A stretch of DNA of 55,214 bases from HGM10611 sp964384805 (lineage in GTDB: Bacteria; Bacillota_I; Bacilli_A; ML615J-28; CAG-313). Under the pieces are notes generated by a model that was given only the letters and a program-made list of their open reading frames with translations, was not told the DNA's origin and made no database searches. Positions within the stretch are counted from its first letter, which is position 1, and the number at the start of each line of letters is the position of its first letter. The DNA is taken from NCBI GenBank assembly GCA_964384805.1, contig CAYLLO010000004.1, forward strand, positions 1 through 55,214. The letters run 5' to 3'. Made by a program: the position numbers and the translations under genes. This document shows positions 43,888 through 52,953 of this stretch, piece after piece.

Positions 43888-43925
43888 AGAAGTTCCAGAT
43901 TGTTTGGAGCTTCTACTTTGTTTTA
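43888..43925 (+). terminator. Terminator after serS
   Basis: Stem AGAAGTTCCA / TGGAGCTTCT (one G-U pair, 7-nt loop) followed by ACTTTGTTTTAT. Confidence 0.75.
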
Positions 43926-43938
43926 TAAAAATGCAGCT

Positions 43939-44337
43939 TTATTCAGTGATTTGCTTGTGTAGTTTAGTAAGTTCTTCGAAATTTGCATCATGTGGGGCTT
44001 CGTGAAAATAACATTCATCGTTACCATATCTTGGAATAATATGAATGTGATAATGATTAACTACTTGTCCTGCTTTGGGACCATTGTTATTTAAGATATT
44101 GACATCTTCGAAATGTAATTTGTTTTTTAGTAATTTAACTGTTTTGGTGACAGTACTAAATAATTCTTTGGCAGTATAATCATCAAGATCAAAGATATTT
44201 TCGATATGTTTTTTAGGAATAACAAGGGTGTGACCTTTCGTATTTTGAGAAATATCTAAAAAGGCCATTGTTGTTTCGTTTTCATAAATTTTATAACTTG
44301 GTATTTCCCCATTTACAATTTTACAGAATACACACAT
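43939..44337 (-). CDS. HIT family nucleotide hydrolase
   Basis: A 132-residue histidine-triad protein that probably hydrolyses nucleoside phosphoramidates or dinucleotides (Hint/HinT class). N-terminal CVFCKIVNGEIPS (zinc-type Cys pair), GHTLVIPKKHIENIFDL, and the catalytic triad VNHYHIHIIPR. It faces serS convergently; GGAGG precedes the start, with a -10 TATAAT about 25 bp upstream. Confidence 0.95.
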   Translation of the reverse strand: MCVFCKIVNGEIPSYKIYENETTMAFLDISQNTKGHTLVIPKKHIENIFDLDDYTAKELFSTVTKTVKLLKNKLHFEDVNILNNNGPKAGQVVNHYHIHIIPRYGNDECYFHEAPHDANFEELTKLHKQITE

Positions 44338-44421
44338 ATATATATAACCTCCAGTTTATGTAATTATAACAAATATTTTTCACAAATAAAAGAAAAAAGA
44401 TAAAGAAAGGAGAGCATAGGC

Positions 44422-44955
44422 TTGTCTAAATTAACAATTAAAAAAATGATTCTTTTAGCGGTATTGATAGCTTTAAGTTGTGTTCTTTCATATTTTGATA
44501 GTTATATATGCTCTTTTATATCTTTTGGGTTGATACGATATAAGTTGGGGTTAGCTAATGTTGTGATAATGGTAATATTGTATAATTATGATTTTAAAAG
44601 GGCAATTTTCGCAGTTGTGATAAAATCATTAATTGTTGGATTATTTTTTGGTGCCACAGGATTTATAACTTTTATAATAAGTTTATTTGGTTCCCTACTT
44701 AGTGTAATAGGAATGTATGTATTTAAGAGAATGCTTGTAAAATCAAATTTTACGCCTTTTATAGGGCTAATAGGAGGTTTTTTACATCCAGTAGGACAAA
44801 TTATAGGGGCAATATTAATCTATGGATTTAAAGAGTTTTTAGCCTCAAGTTTAATTACTGCCCCAATTATGTTAATTCTTGGAATAATAACGGGAATAAT
44901 CGTTGGTTTTACCGCACAACAAATAAATAAATATTTAAAAGATAAAATTAGCTAA
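44422..44955 (+). CDS. Gx transporter family membrane protein
   Basis: A 177-residue protein with five or six predicted membrane helices, of the Gx transporter / heptaprenyl diphosphate synthase component I family (PF07456). Typical blocks are SFGLIRYKLGLANVVIMV and FFGATGFITF followed by SLFGSLLSVIGMYVFKR. Its substrate is unknown; the family resembles ECF-type S components. It starts at TTG 44422 after AAAGGAG. Its end overlaps the convergent gerQ end by 8 bp (TTAGCTAA). Confidence 0.8.
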   Translation: MSKLTIKKMILLAVLIALSCVLSYFDSYICSFISFGLIRYKLGLANVVIMVILYNYDFKRAIFAVVIKSLIVGLFFGATGFITFIISLFGSLLSVIGMYVFKRMLVKSNFTPFIGLIGGFLHPVGQIIGAILIYGFKEFLASSLITAPIMLILGIITGIIVGFTAQQINKYLKDKIS

Positions 44956-45310
44956 AAGGATATTCGTATTCAATTTCTTCATCAAAGGCAACATATGAAA
45001 GATAAATAGTTAATAGTAGATAATATACATTGGTTTGAGTATCGCGTAAAACAATATGATCTTTGCCAGCCTCTAAGAGTTCGCCTTTATATATTTTAGA
45101 ACCCCACTGACTACCTTCAAAGTTCATATACACAGTAGCAATTTTCCCTCTATTCAAACGCAGTATATTTTCAACATATGATTGTTCCGCGAATGTATAG
45201 GGATTTGGATATGGTTGCCCACTTGGCGGCATTTGATTCATAAATTGAGGAGGATACATTCCTCCCATACATGGTGAAAATCCATAAGGTTGTTGATAAT
45301 TAATTGTCAT
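44948..45310 (-). CDS. gerQ: GerQ-like spore coat protein
   Basis: A 120-residue homologue of GerQ (YwdL), the coat protein that holds the lytic enzyme CwlJ in the spore coat. The N-terminal third is Pro/Gln/Tyr/Met-rich (PPQFMNQMPPSGQPYPNPY); the conserved core reads SYVENILRLNRGKIATVYMNFE, then KDHIVLRDTQTNVYYLLLTIYL and FDEEIEYEY. It lies 75 bp after cwlJ on the same strand. No Shine-Dalgarno sequence sits right before ATG 45308-45310; an AAAGGAG lies about 54 bp upstream, beyond a hairpin. Confidence 0.9.
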   Translation of the reverse strand: MTINYQQPYGFSPCMGGMYPPQFMNQMPPSGQPYPNPYTFAEQSYVENILRLNRGKIATVYMNFEGSQWGSKIYKGELLEAGKDHIVLRDTQTNVYYLLLTIYLSYVAFDEEIEYEYPFS

Positions 45311-45323
45311 TTTTTGATAATTT

Positions 45324-45359
45324 AAATAGGAAATATTTATTTAATAAATATGCCTATTT
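45324..45359 (-). repeat. Hairpin between cwlJ and gerQ
   Basis: On the plus strand AAATAGG-AA-ATATTTATT-T-AATAAATAT-G-CCTATTT forms a 16-bp stem with one asymmetric bulge. It lies between an AAAGGAG (45364-45370, minus strand) and the gerQ start. It could be a weak intergenic terminator, or could bring the distant ribosome site near the start. Confidence 0.6.
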
Positions 45360-45385
45360 TTAACTCCTTTCTAAAAAAATAATAG

Positions 45386-45805
45386 CTATTTATAGCAATT
45401 TTCCCCTGCTACTGGGGCATAAAAACAATGAGATTTAAATTTGCCACTATTCCATTGTCCCCACCATTGAGCACTACAAGCTCCATCGGTGTTATAAAAC
45501 CATAAAGCATTTGTGGCCGGACTATGACGTTCACCTTTTAAACTTCTTTTAGCAAGCTTAAGATCTATATCTCTAGGGGCTTGATAAAAATAAGAATGAA
45601 GGGTTGCCTCAAATCCACCAGGACGTTGGAAAACCATTTTATAAATGGTATTAATATCTTGAAAATCTAAACAATTAGCCAAAACACGGTTTACGCCAAC
45701 GTTGCCGACCATCAACATGCCAAGTTCACCTTCTGATTCGGCTTCAGCACGCATAAGGCGCGCTAAGAGTTTAAGTTCTTGATCATTATAAGCTACGACC
45801 GACAT
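45386..45805 (-). CDS. cwlJ: CwlJ-type spore cortex-lytic hydrolase
   Basis: A 139-residue SleB/CwlJ-family (Hydrolase_2) protein, which breaks spore cortex peptidoglycan during germination. LLARLMRAEAESEGELGMLM holds the catalytic Glu equivalent, followed by VGNVGVNRVLANC; the C-terminus has CSAQWWGQWNSGKFKSHCFYAP. No signal peptide, as is usual for CwlJ, which is deposited in the coat with GerQ. The gerQ homologue is directly downstream. RBS AAGGTG. Confidence 0.92.
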   Translation of the reverse strand: MSVVAYNDQELKLLARLMRAEAESEGELGMLMVGNVGVNRVLANCLDFQDINTIYKMVFQRPGGFEATLHSYFYQAPRDIDLKLAKRSLKGERHSPATNALWFYNTDGACSAQWWGQWNSGKFKSHCFYAPVAGENCYK

Positions 45806-45818
45806 ATTTCACCTTACC

Positions 45819-45846
45819 TTGTTTGGTAAAGTATATGTCTTATAAT
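45819..45846 (+). promoter_or_regulatory. Promoter of the CopZ-like protein gene
   Basis: TTGTTT (45819-45824), 16 bp, TATAAT (45841-45846), then TGAGGAT before ATG 45878; divergent from cwlJ. Confidence 0.55.
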
Positions 45847-45877
45847 TAAAAAATATAACAAATTTGAGGATAAAAAT

Positions 45878-46384
45878 ATGAGTGAAGAAAAAACAAATTG
45901 TAATGGTGAGTGTTCTACTTGTAAATCAGTATGTGGCACTACTTGTCCGAAGTGTGGAGCACCAGGAAAACTAGTTCCTTCTGTGACGGTTGCGACAATA
46001 AGCAAGGGTCCAGTTAATTTAGAAGAAGATTATTATTTATGTTTAAGACCGAATTGTGATGTGGCATATTTTACAGAAGATCACAAAATGATAATAAAGG
46101 AAGACGTAAATGTCCCTATTTGGTTTAAATCTAAATATGAAGAATATATTGTGTGTTATTGCCGTAATATATATCTAAAGGATATTGTTTCAGCCGTAAT
46201 TAACCTAGGAGGTTGTGACAATAAAAAAGAACTCTTACATTACCTAGGTAAAGAAGATGGTGCAGGCAAATGTATTATTAAAAATCCTACTGGCGCTCCA
46301 TGTGATGAATTATTTGCGAACGCCATTAGTTATGCAAATAACATATATAACCAAATGAAACACCAGCAAGAAGAAAAAAAATAA
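45878..46384 (+). CDS. CopZ-like iron-sulphur/zinc protein
   Basis: A 168-residue, Cys-rich soluble protein. After a Cys cluster (CNGECSTCKSVCGTTC) comes CPKCGAPGKLVPSVTV ... YYLCLRPNCDVAYF ... IVCYCRNI, which matches the N-terminal zinc/[2Fe-2S] domain described for Archaeoglobus CopZ, then a BFD-like part ending KCIIKNPTGAPCDELF. The copper-chaperone (HMA) domain of CopZ is missing. It lies 16 bp before fhs, so both may be co-transcribed; an electron-transfer role is inference. Confidence 0.7.
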   Translation: MSEEKTNCNGECSTCKSVCGTTCPKCGAPGKLVPSVTVATISKGPVNLEEDYYLCLRPNCDVAYFTEDHKMIIKEDVNVPIWFKSKYEEYIVCYCRNIYLKDIVSAVINLGGCDNKKELLHYLGKEDGAGKCIIKNPTGAPCDELFANAISYANNIYNQMKHQQEEKK

Positions 46385-46400
46385 GAAAGAGGTAAGGAAG

Positions 46401-48068
46401 ATGTTGTCAGATATAGAGATTTCACAAAATGCCAAAGTTGAAAAAATTCACAAAATTGCTGAGAAACTAGCTATTCCTGAAGATTATTTAGAACAATATG
46501 GTTCTGATAAAGCTAAAATTAATTTAAATATTTTCAAAGAGTATGAAAATAAACCTGATGGGAAATTAATTTTAGTTACAGCAATTTCTCCTACACCACT
46601 TGGTGAAGGGAAATCAACCACGTCAATAGGGTTGGTTGATGCTTTATGTAAATTAAATAAAAAAGCTCTTGGGGCTCTTCGGGAACCTTCTTTAGGTCCT
46701 GTATTTGGAGTAAAAGGCGGAGCAGCAGGTGGAGGATATGCCCAAATTAATCCAATGGCAGATTTAAATTTACATTTTACAGGTGATTTACATGCGATTA
46801 CGGCTGCCAATAATCTAATTAGTGCATGTCTAGATAATCATATTTTTCAAGGTAATGAATTAAACATTAATCCTAATCGTGTGGTATGGCAACGTTGTAT
46901 GGATTTAAATGATCGGGCTTTGCGTGAGGTTATTGTCGCAAGAGAAGAAAAGAAAGGTGTAGTAGGTCGTCCAGAAAAATTTAATATAACAGTAGCTAGT
47001 GAAATTATGGCGATTTTATGTTTAGCTAAAGATATCAATGATTTAAGAAGTAGAGTAGATAATTTGATTCTCGCATATACCTATGATAACAAAATAATAA
47101 CTGTTAAAGATTTAGGTATTACAGGATCGGTTTTAGTGTTATTAAAAGATGCTATAAAACCAAATCTCGTTCAAACTTTAGAAAATAACCCTATTTTAGT
47201 TCATGGCGGACCATTTGCGAATATCGCTCACGGATGTAACTCAATTATTGCCACTAAGTTAGGACTTAAACTGGCTGATTATTTAGTAACAGAAGCTGGT
47301 TTTGGAGCCGATCTTGGTGCAGAAAAATTTTTAGATATTAAATGTCGCGAAGCAGGACTAAATCCCTCAGCAGTTGTTTTAGTCGCAACCATCAAAGCCT
47401 TAAAATATCACGGAGGTGTTGAAGCTAAAGAATGTCAGTTGCCAAATTTAGATGCTTTAAAGCGAGGAATTGTTAACTTAGAAAAACACATTGATACTTT
47501 ACAAACTTTTGGACTCCCTTTTGTAATTGCTTTAAATAGATTTGAAACCGATACTGATGAAGAGTTATCCTTTATGGAAAACTGGGCCATAGAAAATAAT
47601 TATTCTCTTGCTTTATCAGAAGTTTTCACAAAAGGTGGAGCAGGTGGAATTGAACTAGCTAAAAAGGTAATTGACACTTGTGAGAAAGAAAACAACTTTA
47701 ATTATTTATATGAGCTTACAGATCCAGTTGAAGATAAAATTTTTAAAATTGCTAGTAAAGTTTATGGAGCTAAAGAAGTTGTTTATAAAACAGCCGCATT
47801 AACGGTACTTGAAGAAATAAAAAAAACGAATTATAAAGATTTCTATATATGTATGGCCAAAACCCCTCTTTCTTTAACTGATAATGCGAAAATAGTTGGA
47901 GCACCAAAAGATTTTGTCATTACGGTTAAAGAGATTAGAGTTTCAGCAGGAGCTAAATTCTTAGTTTGCTTAACTGGAGCAATTATGACAATGCCAGGAC
48001 TTCCTAAAGTTCCTCTTGCTAACAAAATAGATATCGACGAAAATAACAAAATTCACAATTTATCATGA
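46401..48068 (+). CDS. fhs: Formate-tetrahydrofolate ligase
   Basis: ATP-dependent enzyme making 10-formyl-THF from formate and THF; 555 residues, usual length. The P-loop reads TPLGEGKSTTSIGLV, followed by LREPSLGPVFGVKGGAAGGG, FTGDLHAITAANNLISA and a late GAIMTMPGLPKVP. It ends in TGA and is 12 bp before folD, giving a two-enzyme one-carbon module. RBS AGAGGTAAGGAAG. Confidence 0.97.
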   Translation: MLSDIEISQNAKVEKIHKIAEKLAIPEDYLEQYGSDKAKINLNIFKEYENKPDGKLILVTAISPTPLGEGKSTTSIGLVDALCKLNKKALGALREPSLGPVFGVKGGAAGGGYAQINPMADLNLHFTGDLHAITAANNLISACLDNHIFQGNELNINPNRVVWQRCMDLNDRALREVIVAREEKKGVVGRPEKFNITVASEIMAILCLAKDINDLRSRVDNLILAYTYDNKIITVKDLGITGSVLVLLKDAIKPNLVQTLENNPILVHGGPFANIAHGCNSIIATKLGLKLADYLVTEAGFGADLGAEKFLDIKCREAGLNPSAVVLVATIKALKYHGGVEAKECQLPNLDALKRGIVNLEKHIDTLQTFGLPFVIALNRFETDTDEELSFMENWAIENNYSLALSEVFTKGGAGGIELAKKVIDTCEKENNFNYLYELTDPVEDKIFKIASKVYGAKEVVYKTAALTVLEEIKKTNYKDFYICMAKTPLSLTDNAKIVGAPKDFVITVKEIRVSAGAKFLVCLTGAIMTMPGLPKVPLANKIDIDENNKIHNLS

Positions 48069-48080
48069 GGAGGAATATAT

Positions 48081-48929
48081 ATGTTGCTAGATGGAAAAGC
48101 CTTATCTAACAAAATAAAGGAAGAATTAAAGCTAAAAATCGAATCATTAATTAATAAATATAACGAAACTCCGACTCTCGCAATTATTAAAGTAGGTAAC
48201 AACTCTGCTAGTGAAATATATGTTAGAAACAAGGTTAAAACAGCCTCATTAGTAGGAATGAAAGTAGAGGTTGTAAATTTAGAGTCTACAGTTACGATGG
48301 AAGAATTAACTTCTACAATTGATTTTCTAAATAATAATCCTCAAATACATGGAATTATTGTTCAGTTGCCACTACCTGCTCACTTACAAGAAGAAACAGT
48401 GATTAATAGTATTAGCGATGAAAAAGATGTTGACGGATTTGGACTATTAAATAAAGGCAAATTATTTAGTGGCGCAGCATCTTTAAGACCTGCTACTCCT
48501 CAAGGAATTATGAGATTGCTTGAAGAATATAATATTGAACTTACAGGAAAGAGGGCTTTAGTTATTGGAAGAAGCAATATTGTGGGAAAACCAGTTGCTT
48601 TAATGCTTTTAGAGAAGAACGCGACAGTCACAATTGCCCACTCACGTACTCAAAACATAAACGAAATATCAAAGAATGCTGATATAGTAGTTGTTGCGGT
48701 GGGGAAAAAGCATTTTTTAACCGCCGATATGGTTAAAGAAGGAGCGATAATTATAGATGTTGGCATAAACCGAGTTGATGGAAAAATCTATGGTGATGCT
48801 GATTTCGAAAATCTTAAAGATAAAGCCTCATATATTACCCCTGTACCTGGGGGAGTTGGACCACTTACTATTGTTTCCCTTTTGGAAAATACAATAAAGG
48901 CTTTTATAAAGCAAAGGGAGGACAAATAA
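48081..48929 (+). CDS. folD: Bifunctional methylene-THF dehydrogenase/cyclohydrolase FolD
   Basis: Interconverts 5,10-methylene-THF and 10-formyl-THF, linking with Fhs; 282 residues. SASEIYVRNKVKTASLVGM holds the catalytic Lys region, IHGIIVQLPLPAHL and KDVDGFGLLNKGKL follow, then the NAD(P) site VIGRSNIVGKPVALMLL and TPVPGGVGPLTI. The usual PCTP motif reads RPATPQGI, with Ala in place of Cys. RBS GAGGAGG; overlaps pth by 1 nt. Confidence 0.97.
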   Translation: MLLDGKALSNKIKEELKLKIESLINKYNETPTLAIIKVGNNSASEIYVRNKVKTASLVGMKVEVVNLESTVTMEELTSTIDFLNNNPQIHGIIVQLPLPAHLQEETVINSISDEKDVDGFGLLNKGKLFSGAASLRPATPQGIMRLLEEYNIELTGKRALVIGRSNIVGKPVALMLLEKNATVTIAHSRTQNINEISKNADIVVVAVGKKHFLTADMVKEGAIIIDVGINRVDGKIYGDADFENLKDKASYITPVPGGVGPLTIVSLLENTIKAFIKQREDK

Positions 48930-49483
48930 TGATTATTGTTGGACTCGGAAATCCTGGTGAAAAATACGAAAAAACGCGCCATAATATTGGTTTTATGTTT
49001 GCAAATAAAGTAGCAGAGGCTAATAGAACTAGTTTTAAACTAGATAAAAAGTTAAAATGTATGTTAGCGGAATTTACTTTAAATGGTGAAAAACACTTTA
49101 TAATTAAACCAATTACATATATGAATGCTTCTGGTGAAGCAGTAAGAGCAGTTATGGATTATTATAAAAAAACTGCCGATGATGTAATTGTTATCTATGA
49201 CGATATGGATTTAGATTTAGGGAAGGTTAGAATAAGAAAGAATGGTTCTAGTGGTGGTCATAATGGAATTAAATCAATTATTGCTTATCTTAATACCGAT
49301 ATATTCAAACGCATAAGAATTGGAATTGGTCATAAACCAGCCGATGCGATTGACTATGTTTTAGGATGTTTTTCAAAAACTGATCAAAATGTTTTAAATG
49401 AAGTTTTTGATAAAGCCCCAGCAATGATAGATGATTTAATCTATAAAGGAATTGACTATATCATGAATCATTATAATGGGTAA
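48929..49483 (+). CDS. pth: Peptidyl-tRNA hydrolase
   Basis: Frees tRNAs from prematurely released peptidyl-tRNA; 184 residues. GLGNPGEKYEKTRHNIGFM includes the catalytic His, FIIKPITYMNASGEAV the Asn, and YDDMDLDLGKVRIRKNGSSGGHNG the second His/Asn site. Its order before mfd (B. subtilis spoVC-fin-mfd-spoVT) is conserved, though fin is missing here. RBS AGGGAGG lies in the end of folD. Confidence 0.97.
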   Translation: MIIVGLGNPGEKYEKTRHNIGFMFANKVAEANRTSFKLDKKLKCMLAEFTLNGEKHFIIKPITYMNASGEAVRAVMDYYKKTADDVIVIYDDMDLDLGKVRIRKNGSSGGHNGIKSIIAYLNTDIFKRIRIGIGHKPADAIDYVLGCFSKTDQNVLNEVFDKAPAMIDDLIYKGIDYIMNHYNG

Positions 49484-49487
49484 AAGT

Positions 49488-52400
49488 ATGAATATTTTAG
49501 ATTATTTTCAAAGAGAAATAAAATATCACAATATCATTGAAGCAATAAATAATGATACAAAAAATATTCAAATAAATAATGTATCAAGCAATGCCTCGAA
49601 AATGCTAGTTGCTTCAAAATTTCAAGAAAAAGAAGAAACAATTGTGGTAGTATATCCTAATATCTACTATGCTAATCGGGCATATGAAGATTATATTGAA
49701 TTACTAGGAGCTGATAAAATCAGCTTTTTTCCTGTCGAAGAATTTATTTCTAGCGAGCTTGTTTCCTCATCAAGTGCTTTTAGGCTCGAAAGAATGAAAA
49801 CTCTAATAAATGTTTTAAATAAAAAACCTCAAATTATCATTACTAATATTGAAGGATATCTTCACAATGTTATGTCAAAAAAGAAATTAGAAGCCTCTTT
49901 TTTAAAAATTAGACAAGGAGATATTGTGAACAAAACACACTTAATTGATCAATTAGTGTCAAGAGGCTATAAAAAAAGCCCCATAACCGAAGTTGAAGGA
50001 ACATTTAGTGTTAGAGGGGGGATTGTTGATATATATATAGTAGGTAGTCAAAAGCCCGTAAGATTAGATTTTTTTGATGATGAAATTGAAACTATTAAAG
50101 TTTTTAATGTCGATACACAGTTATCTTGTGGAACAATTAAAGAAGTTGATATTTATCCTATTTATGAATTACAATATGAAAAAGATGAAATCGAAAGTAT
50201 AAAACAAAGGATTTTAGCAAACAACCAATTAAATGATAAAATCAGAAAAGATTTTCGATATTTAGAAGAATATGAATCACTTGATCAACTATATATATAT
50301 TTACCATACATTGATCCATTTTATACGACATTTATTAGTATTTTAGATAATCCAATAGTGGTATTTAATGAATTTAATGAAATATTAGATAAAGAACATC
50401 TTAATTTATTGGAGATGACGACTTATTTTGAAAATAAAGAATATGTAGGCAAAAGCGATTTTTTTAAGTCAATCAATGATGTTATTACCGAATCTAAGAA
50501 AAATGTCTTTATGATGAGTTTTTTAGGCAATATTGAGGCGTTTACAATTAATGAAACGTATAATTTAGAAACAGCTAATAATATTGATTATAATAATAAT
50601 ATTAAAAATTTTATTGATGATATTAAAATGAATAAAGATAAAACATATCTAATAACTCATTTTGACGACTACAAACTATCTTTTTTTGAAGAAACCCTTA
50701 ATAATGCTCAAATTAAGTATCAAAAAATAGATAGTTTTGATAAACTTAAAAAAACAATGGTTAATTTAGCGGTAATACCTAATGCTTTAGGTTTTGTTGA
50801 TTATAAGAAAAAACTAGAAATAATTACACCACATGAATTTTCTAGTGGTAAAATAATAAAAAATAGTAAACTTCAAAAAATTTATAATCAGTCAAAGAAG
50901 ATATATAATAAAGAAGAACTATCAATTGGGGATTATGTAGTTCATCAAGATTATGGAATAGGTAAATATTTAGGAATTAAAACAGTAGAACTAGATAATA
51001 TTAAAAATGACTATATTCAACTTGAATATGATGGGGAATCTAAACTATATATTCCAGTAGAAAATATATATGTTTTAGAAAAATATTTAGGTGGAGAAAA
51101 CAAAATACCAAAATTATCGAAGGCAACTGGTAAGGATTGGCAAAAGAAAAAAGCTAAAATAAAAGAAAAAGTTAGAGAAGTTGCTAAAAAGCTAATTACC
51201 ATTCAAGCCCAAAGAGAATTGTTAAAAGGTTTTGTTTATCCTAAAGATTCAGTTTTTCAACATCAATTTGAAGCTGAATTTCCATATCAAGAAACCGAAG
51301 GCCAATTAAAAGCAATTGAAGAAGTTAAAAAAGACATGGAAGGCCCTAATCCCGTTGATAGGTTAATTTGTGGTGATGTCGGATTTGGGAAAACGGAAGT
51401 TGCAATGCGGGCAGCTTTTAAAGTGGTAGATAACGGTAAACAAGTAGCCTACTTAGTGCCTACGACAGTTTTAGCTCGGCAACATTATTTAAATTTTAAA
51501 GAAAGATTTGAGAAATATGGCATTAGAGTTGAATTATTAAGTAGATTCGTAGATGCGAAAGGGATCAAAGCAGTTATTGAGGGACTAAATAAGGGTTATG
51601 TTGATATTGTGGTCGGAACACATCGTCTTTTATCTAAAGATGTTCACTTTAAAGATTTAGGACTTTTAATAATTGATGAAGAACATCGGTTTGGAGTTGA
51701 ACATAAAGAGCGAATTAAAGAATTAAAAGCAAATATTGATGTTTTGTCACTAAGTGCAACCCCAATTCCTAGAACCCTTCAAATGTCACTATCAGGTCTT
51801 AGAGATTTAAGCTTAATTGAAACGCCACCAGTGGATCGATTAAGTATTCAAACCTATGTTTTAGAAAGTAATGATTCAGTAATAAGAGAAGCAATAAGAC
51901 GTGAACTTGGACGAGGAGGACAAGTCTTTTATTTAATGAATAGAATTAGTAATCTTGATAATATTAAACGTAAAATTAACAAACTTGTTCCAGAAGCACG
52001 AGTGGGGATCATTCATGGAGCAATGGAAAAAGATGAAATTGAAGATGTTTTGAACGCTTTTTTAGACCGAAATTATGATTGTTTAGTTTGTACTACGATT
52101 ATTGAAACCGGTATTGATATCCCCAATGCCAACACTATCATTATTGAAAGGGCAGATACCTTAGGGCTTGCACAAATATATCAAATACGGGGTAGAGTAG
52201 GTAGAAGTGATAGAATGGCCTATGCTTATTTAATGTATGATAAAGATCGAATTTTAACACAAACAGGTAAAAAACGTCTTGATACCATTAAAGAATTTAC
52301 AACGCTAGGTAGTGGATACAAAATAGCGATGAGAGACCTATCCATAAGAGGAGCAGGAGATATTTTAGGTAGCGAACAATCGGGATTTATTGATGATATT

Positions 52401-52928
52401 GGAATAAATCTATATATGAAACTCTTAAATGAAGCCATTGAAGAAGAAAAAGGCATTATTAAACCAAAAGAGGAAGAAAAAATAGTTGATTTAAAAATCT
52501 CTAAACATATTGATGAAAACTATATTAATGATGATGAAATTAGAATTGCGATGCATCAAGAAATTAATAAAATACGTTCAAGAGAAGAACTTAATAAACT
52601 GCTTAATGAGTTTAATGACCGTTATGGACGAGTAAACGATGAACTAAAGATATATGTTGAAGGAAAATACTTAAGTTTTTTACTTAAAGCCAAAGGGGTA
52701 GAAACATATAACGTGAAAAAAGATAAAGCATGTTTTAATTTTGATAAAGAAAAAACTTTAAAGATTCCGTATACGTTAATTAAATCCGCAGCAATTGGGG
52801 TTCCTGAATATATATTTAAATACCTAAATGACCGCATTTTTGTAGAAATACCACTTAATTTAAACAATAATGGTTTAGATGAAAACCATTATATATATAA
52901 GTTAACGAAATTTTTAGAAAACTTTTAA
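49488..52928 (+). CDS. mfd: Transcription-repair coupling factor Mfd
   Basis: Frees stalled RNA polymerase and recruits UvrA; 1146 residues from ATG 49488, which I prefer because GGGTA lies before it (a second ATG at 49476 has no ribosome site). N-terminal UvrB-like module, RNA-polymerase-interacting domain (SIGDYVVHQDYGIGKYLG), then the translocase: Walker A GDVGFGKTEVAMRAAF, DEEHRFGVEHKE, LSATPIPRTLQMSL, and QIRGRVGRSDRMAYAYLMY. The end is a TRCF domain. Starts inside or just after pth. Confidence 0.97.
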   Translation: MNILDYFQREIKYHNIIEAINNDTKNIQINNVSSNASKMLVASKFQEKEETIVVVYPNIYYANRAYEDYIELLGADKISFFPVEEFISSELVSSSSAFRLERMKTLINVLNKKPQIIITNIEGYLHNVMSKKKLEASFLKIRQGDIVNKTHLIDQLVSRGYKKSPITEVEGTFSVRGGIVDIYIVGSQKPVRLDFFDDEIETIKVFNVDTQLSCGTIKEVDIYPIYELQYEKDEIESIKQRILANNQLNDKIRKDFRYLEEYESLDQLYIYLPYIDPFYTTFISILDNPIVVFNEFNEILDKEHLNLLEMTTYFENKEYVGKSDFFKSINDVITESKKNVFMMSFLGNIEAFTINETYNLETANNIDYNNNIKNFIDDIKMNKDKTYLITHFDDYKLSFFEETLNNAQIKYQKIDSFDKLKKTMVNLAVIPNALGFVDYKKKLEIITPHEFSSGKIIKNSKLQKIYNQSKKIYNKEELSIGDYVVHQDYGIGKYLGIKTVELDNIKNDYIQLEYDGESKLYIPVENIYVLEKYLGGENKIPKLSKATGKDWQKKKAKIKEKVREVAKKLITIQAQRELLKGFVYPKDSVFQHQFEAEFPYQETEGQLKAIEEVKKDMEGPNPVDRLICGDVGFGKTEVAMRAAFKVVDNGKQVAYLVPTTVLARQHYLNFKERFEKYGIRVELLSRFVDAKGIKAVIEGLNKGYVDIVVGTHRLLSKDVHFKDLGLLIIDEEHRFGVEHKERIKELKANIDVLSLSATPIPRTLQMSLSGLRDLSLIETPPVDRLSIQTYVLESNDSVIREAIRRELGRGGQVFYLMNRISNLDNIKRKINKLVPEARVGIIHGAMEKDEIEDVLNAFLDRNYDCLVCTTIIETGIDIPNANTIIIERADTLGLAQIYQIRGRVGRSDRMAYAYLMYDKDRILTQTGKKRLDTIKEFTTLGSGYKIAMRDLSIRGAGDILGSEQSGFIDDIGINLYMKLLNEAIEEEKGIIKPKEEEKIVDLKISKHIDENYINDDEIRIAMHQEINKIRSREELNKLLNEFNDRYGRVNDELKIYVEGKYLSFLLKAKGVETYNVKKDKACFNFDKEKTLKIPYTLIKSAAIGVPEYIFKYLNDRIFVEIPLNLNNNGLDENHYIYKLTKFLENF

Positions 52929-52953
52929 AAAACACCCTTACTTGGGTGTTTTT
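52928..52953 (+). terminator. Terminator after mfd
   Basis: Stem AAAAACACCC / GGGTGTTTTT (6-nt loop) starting at the mfd stop and ending in its own T-run. Confidence 0.9.
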
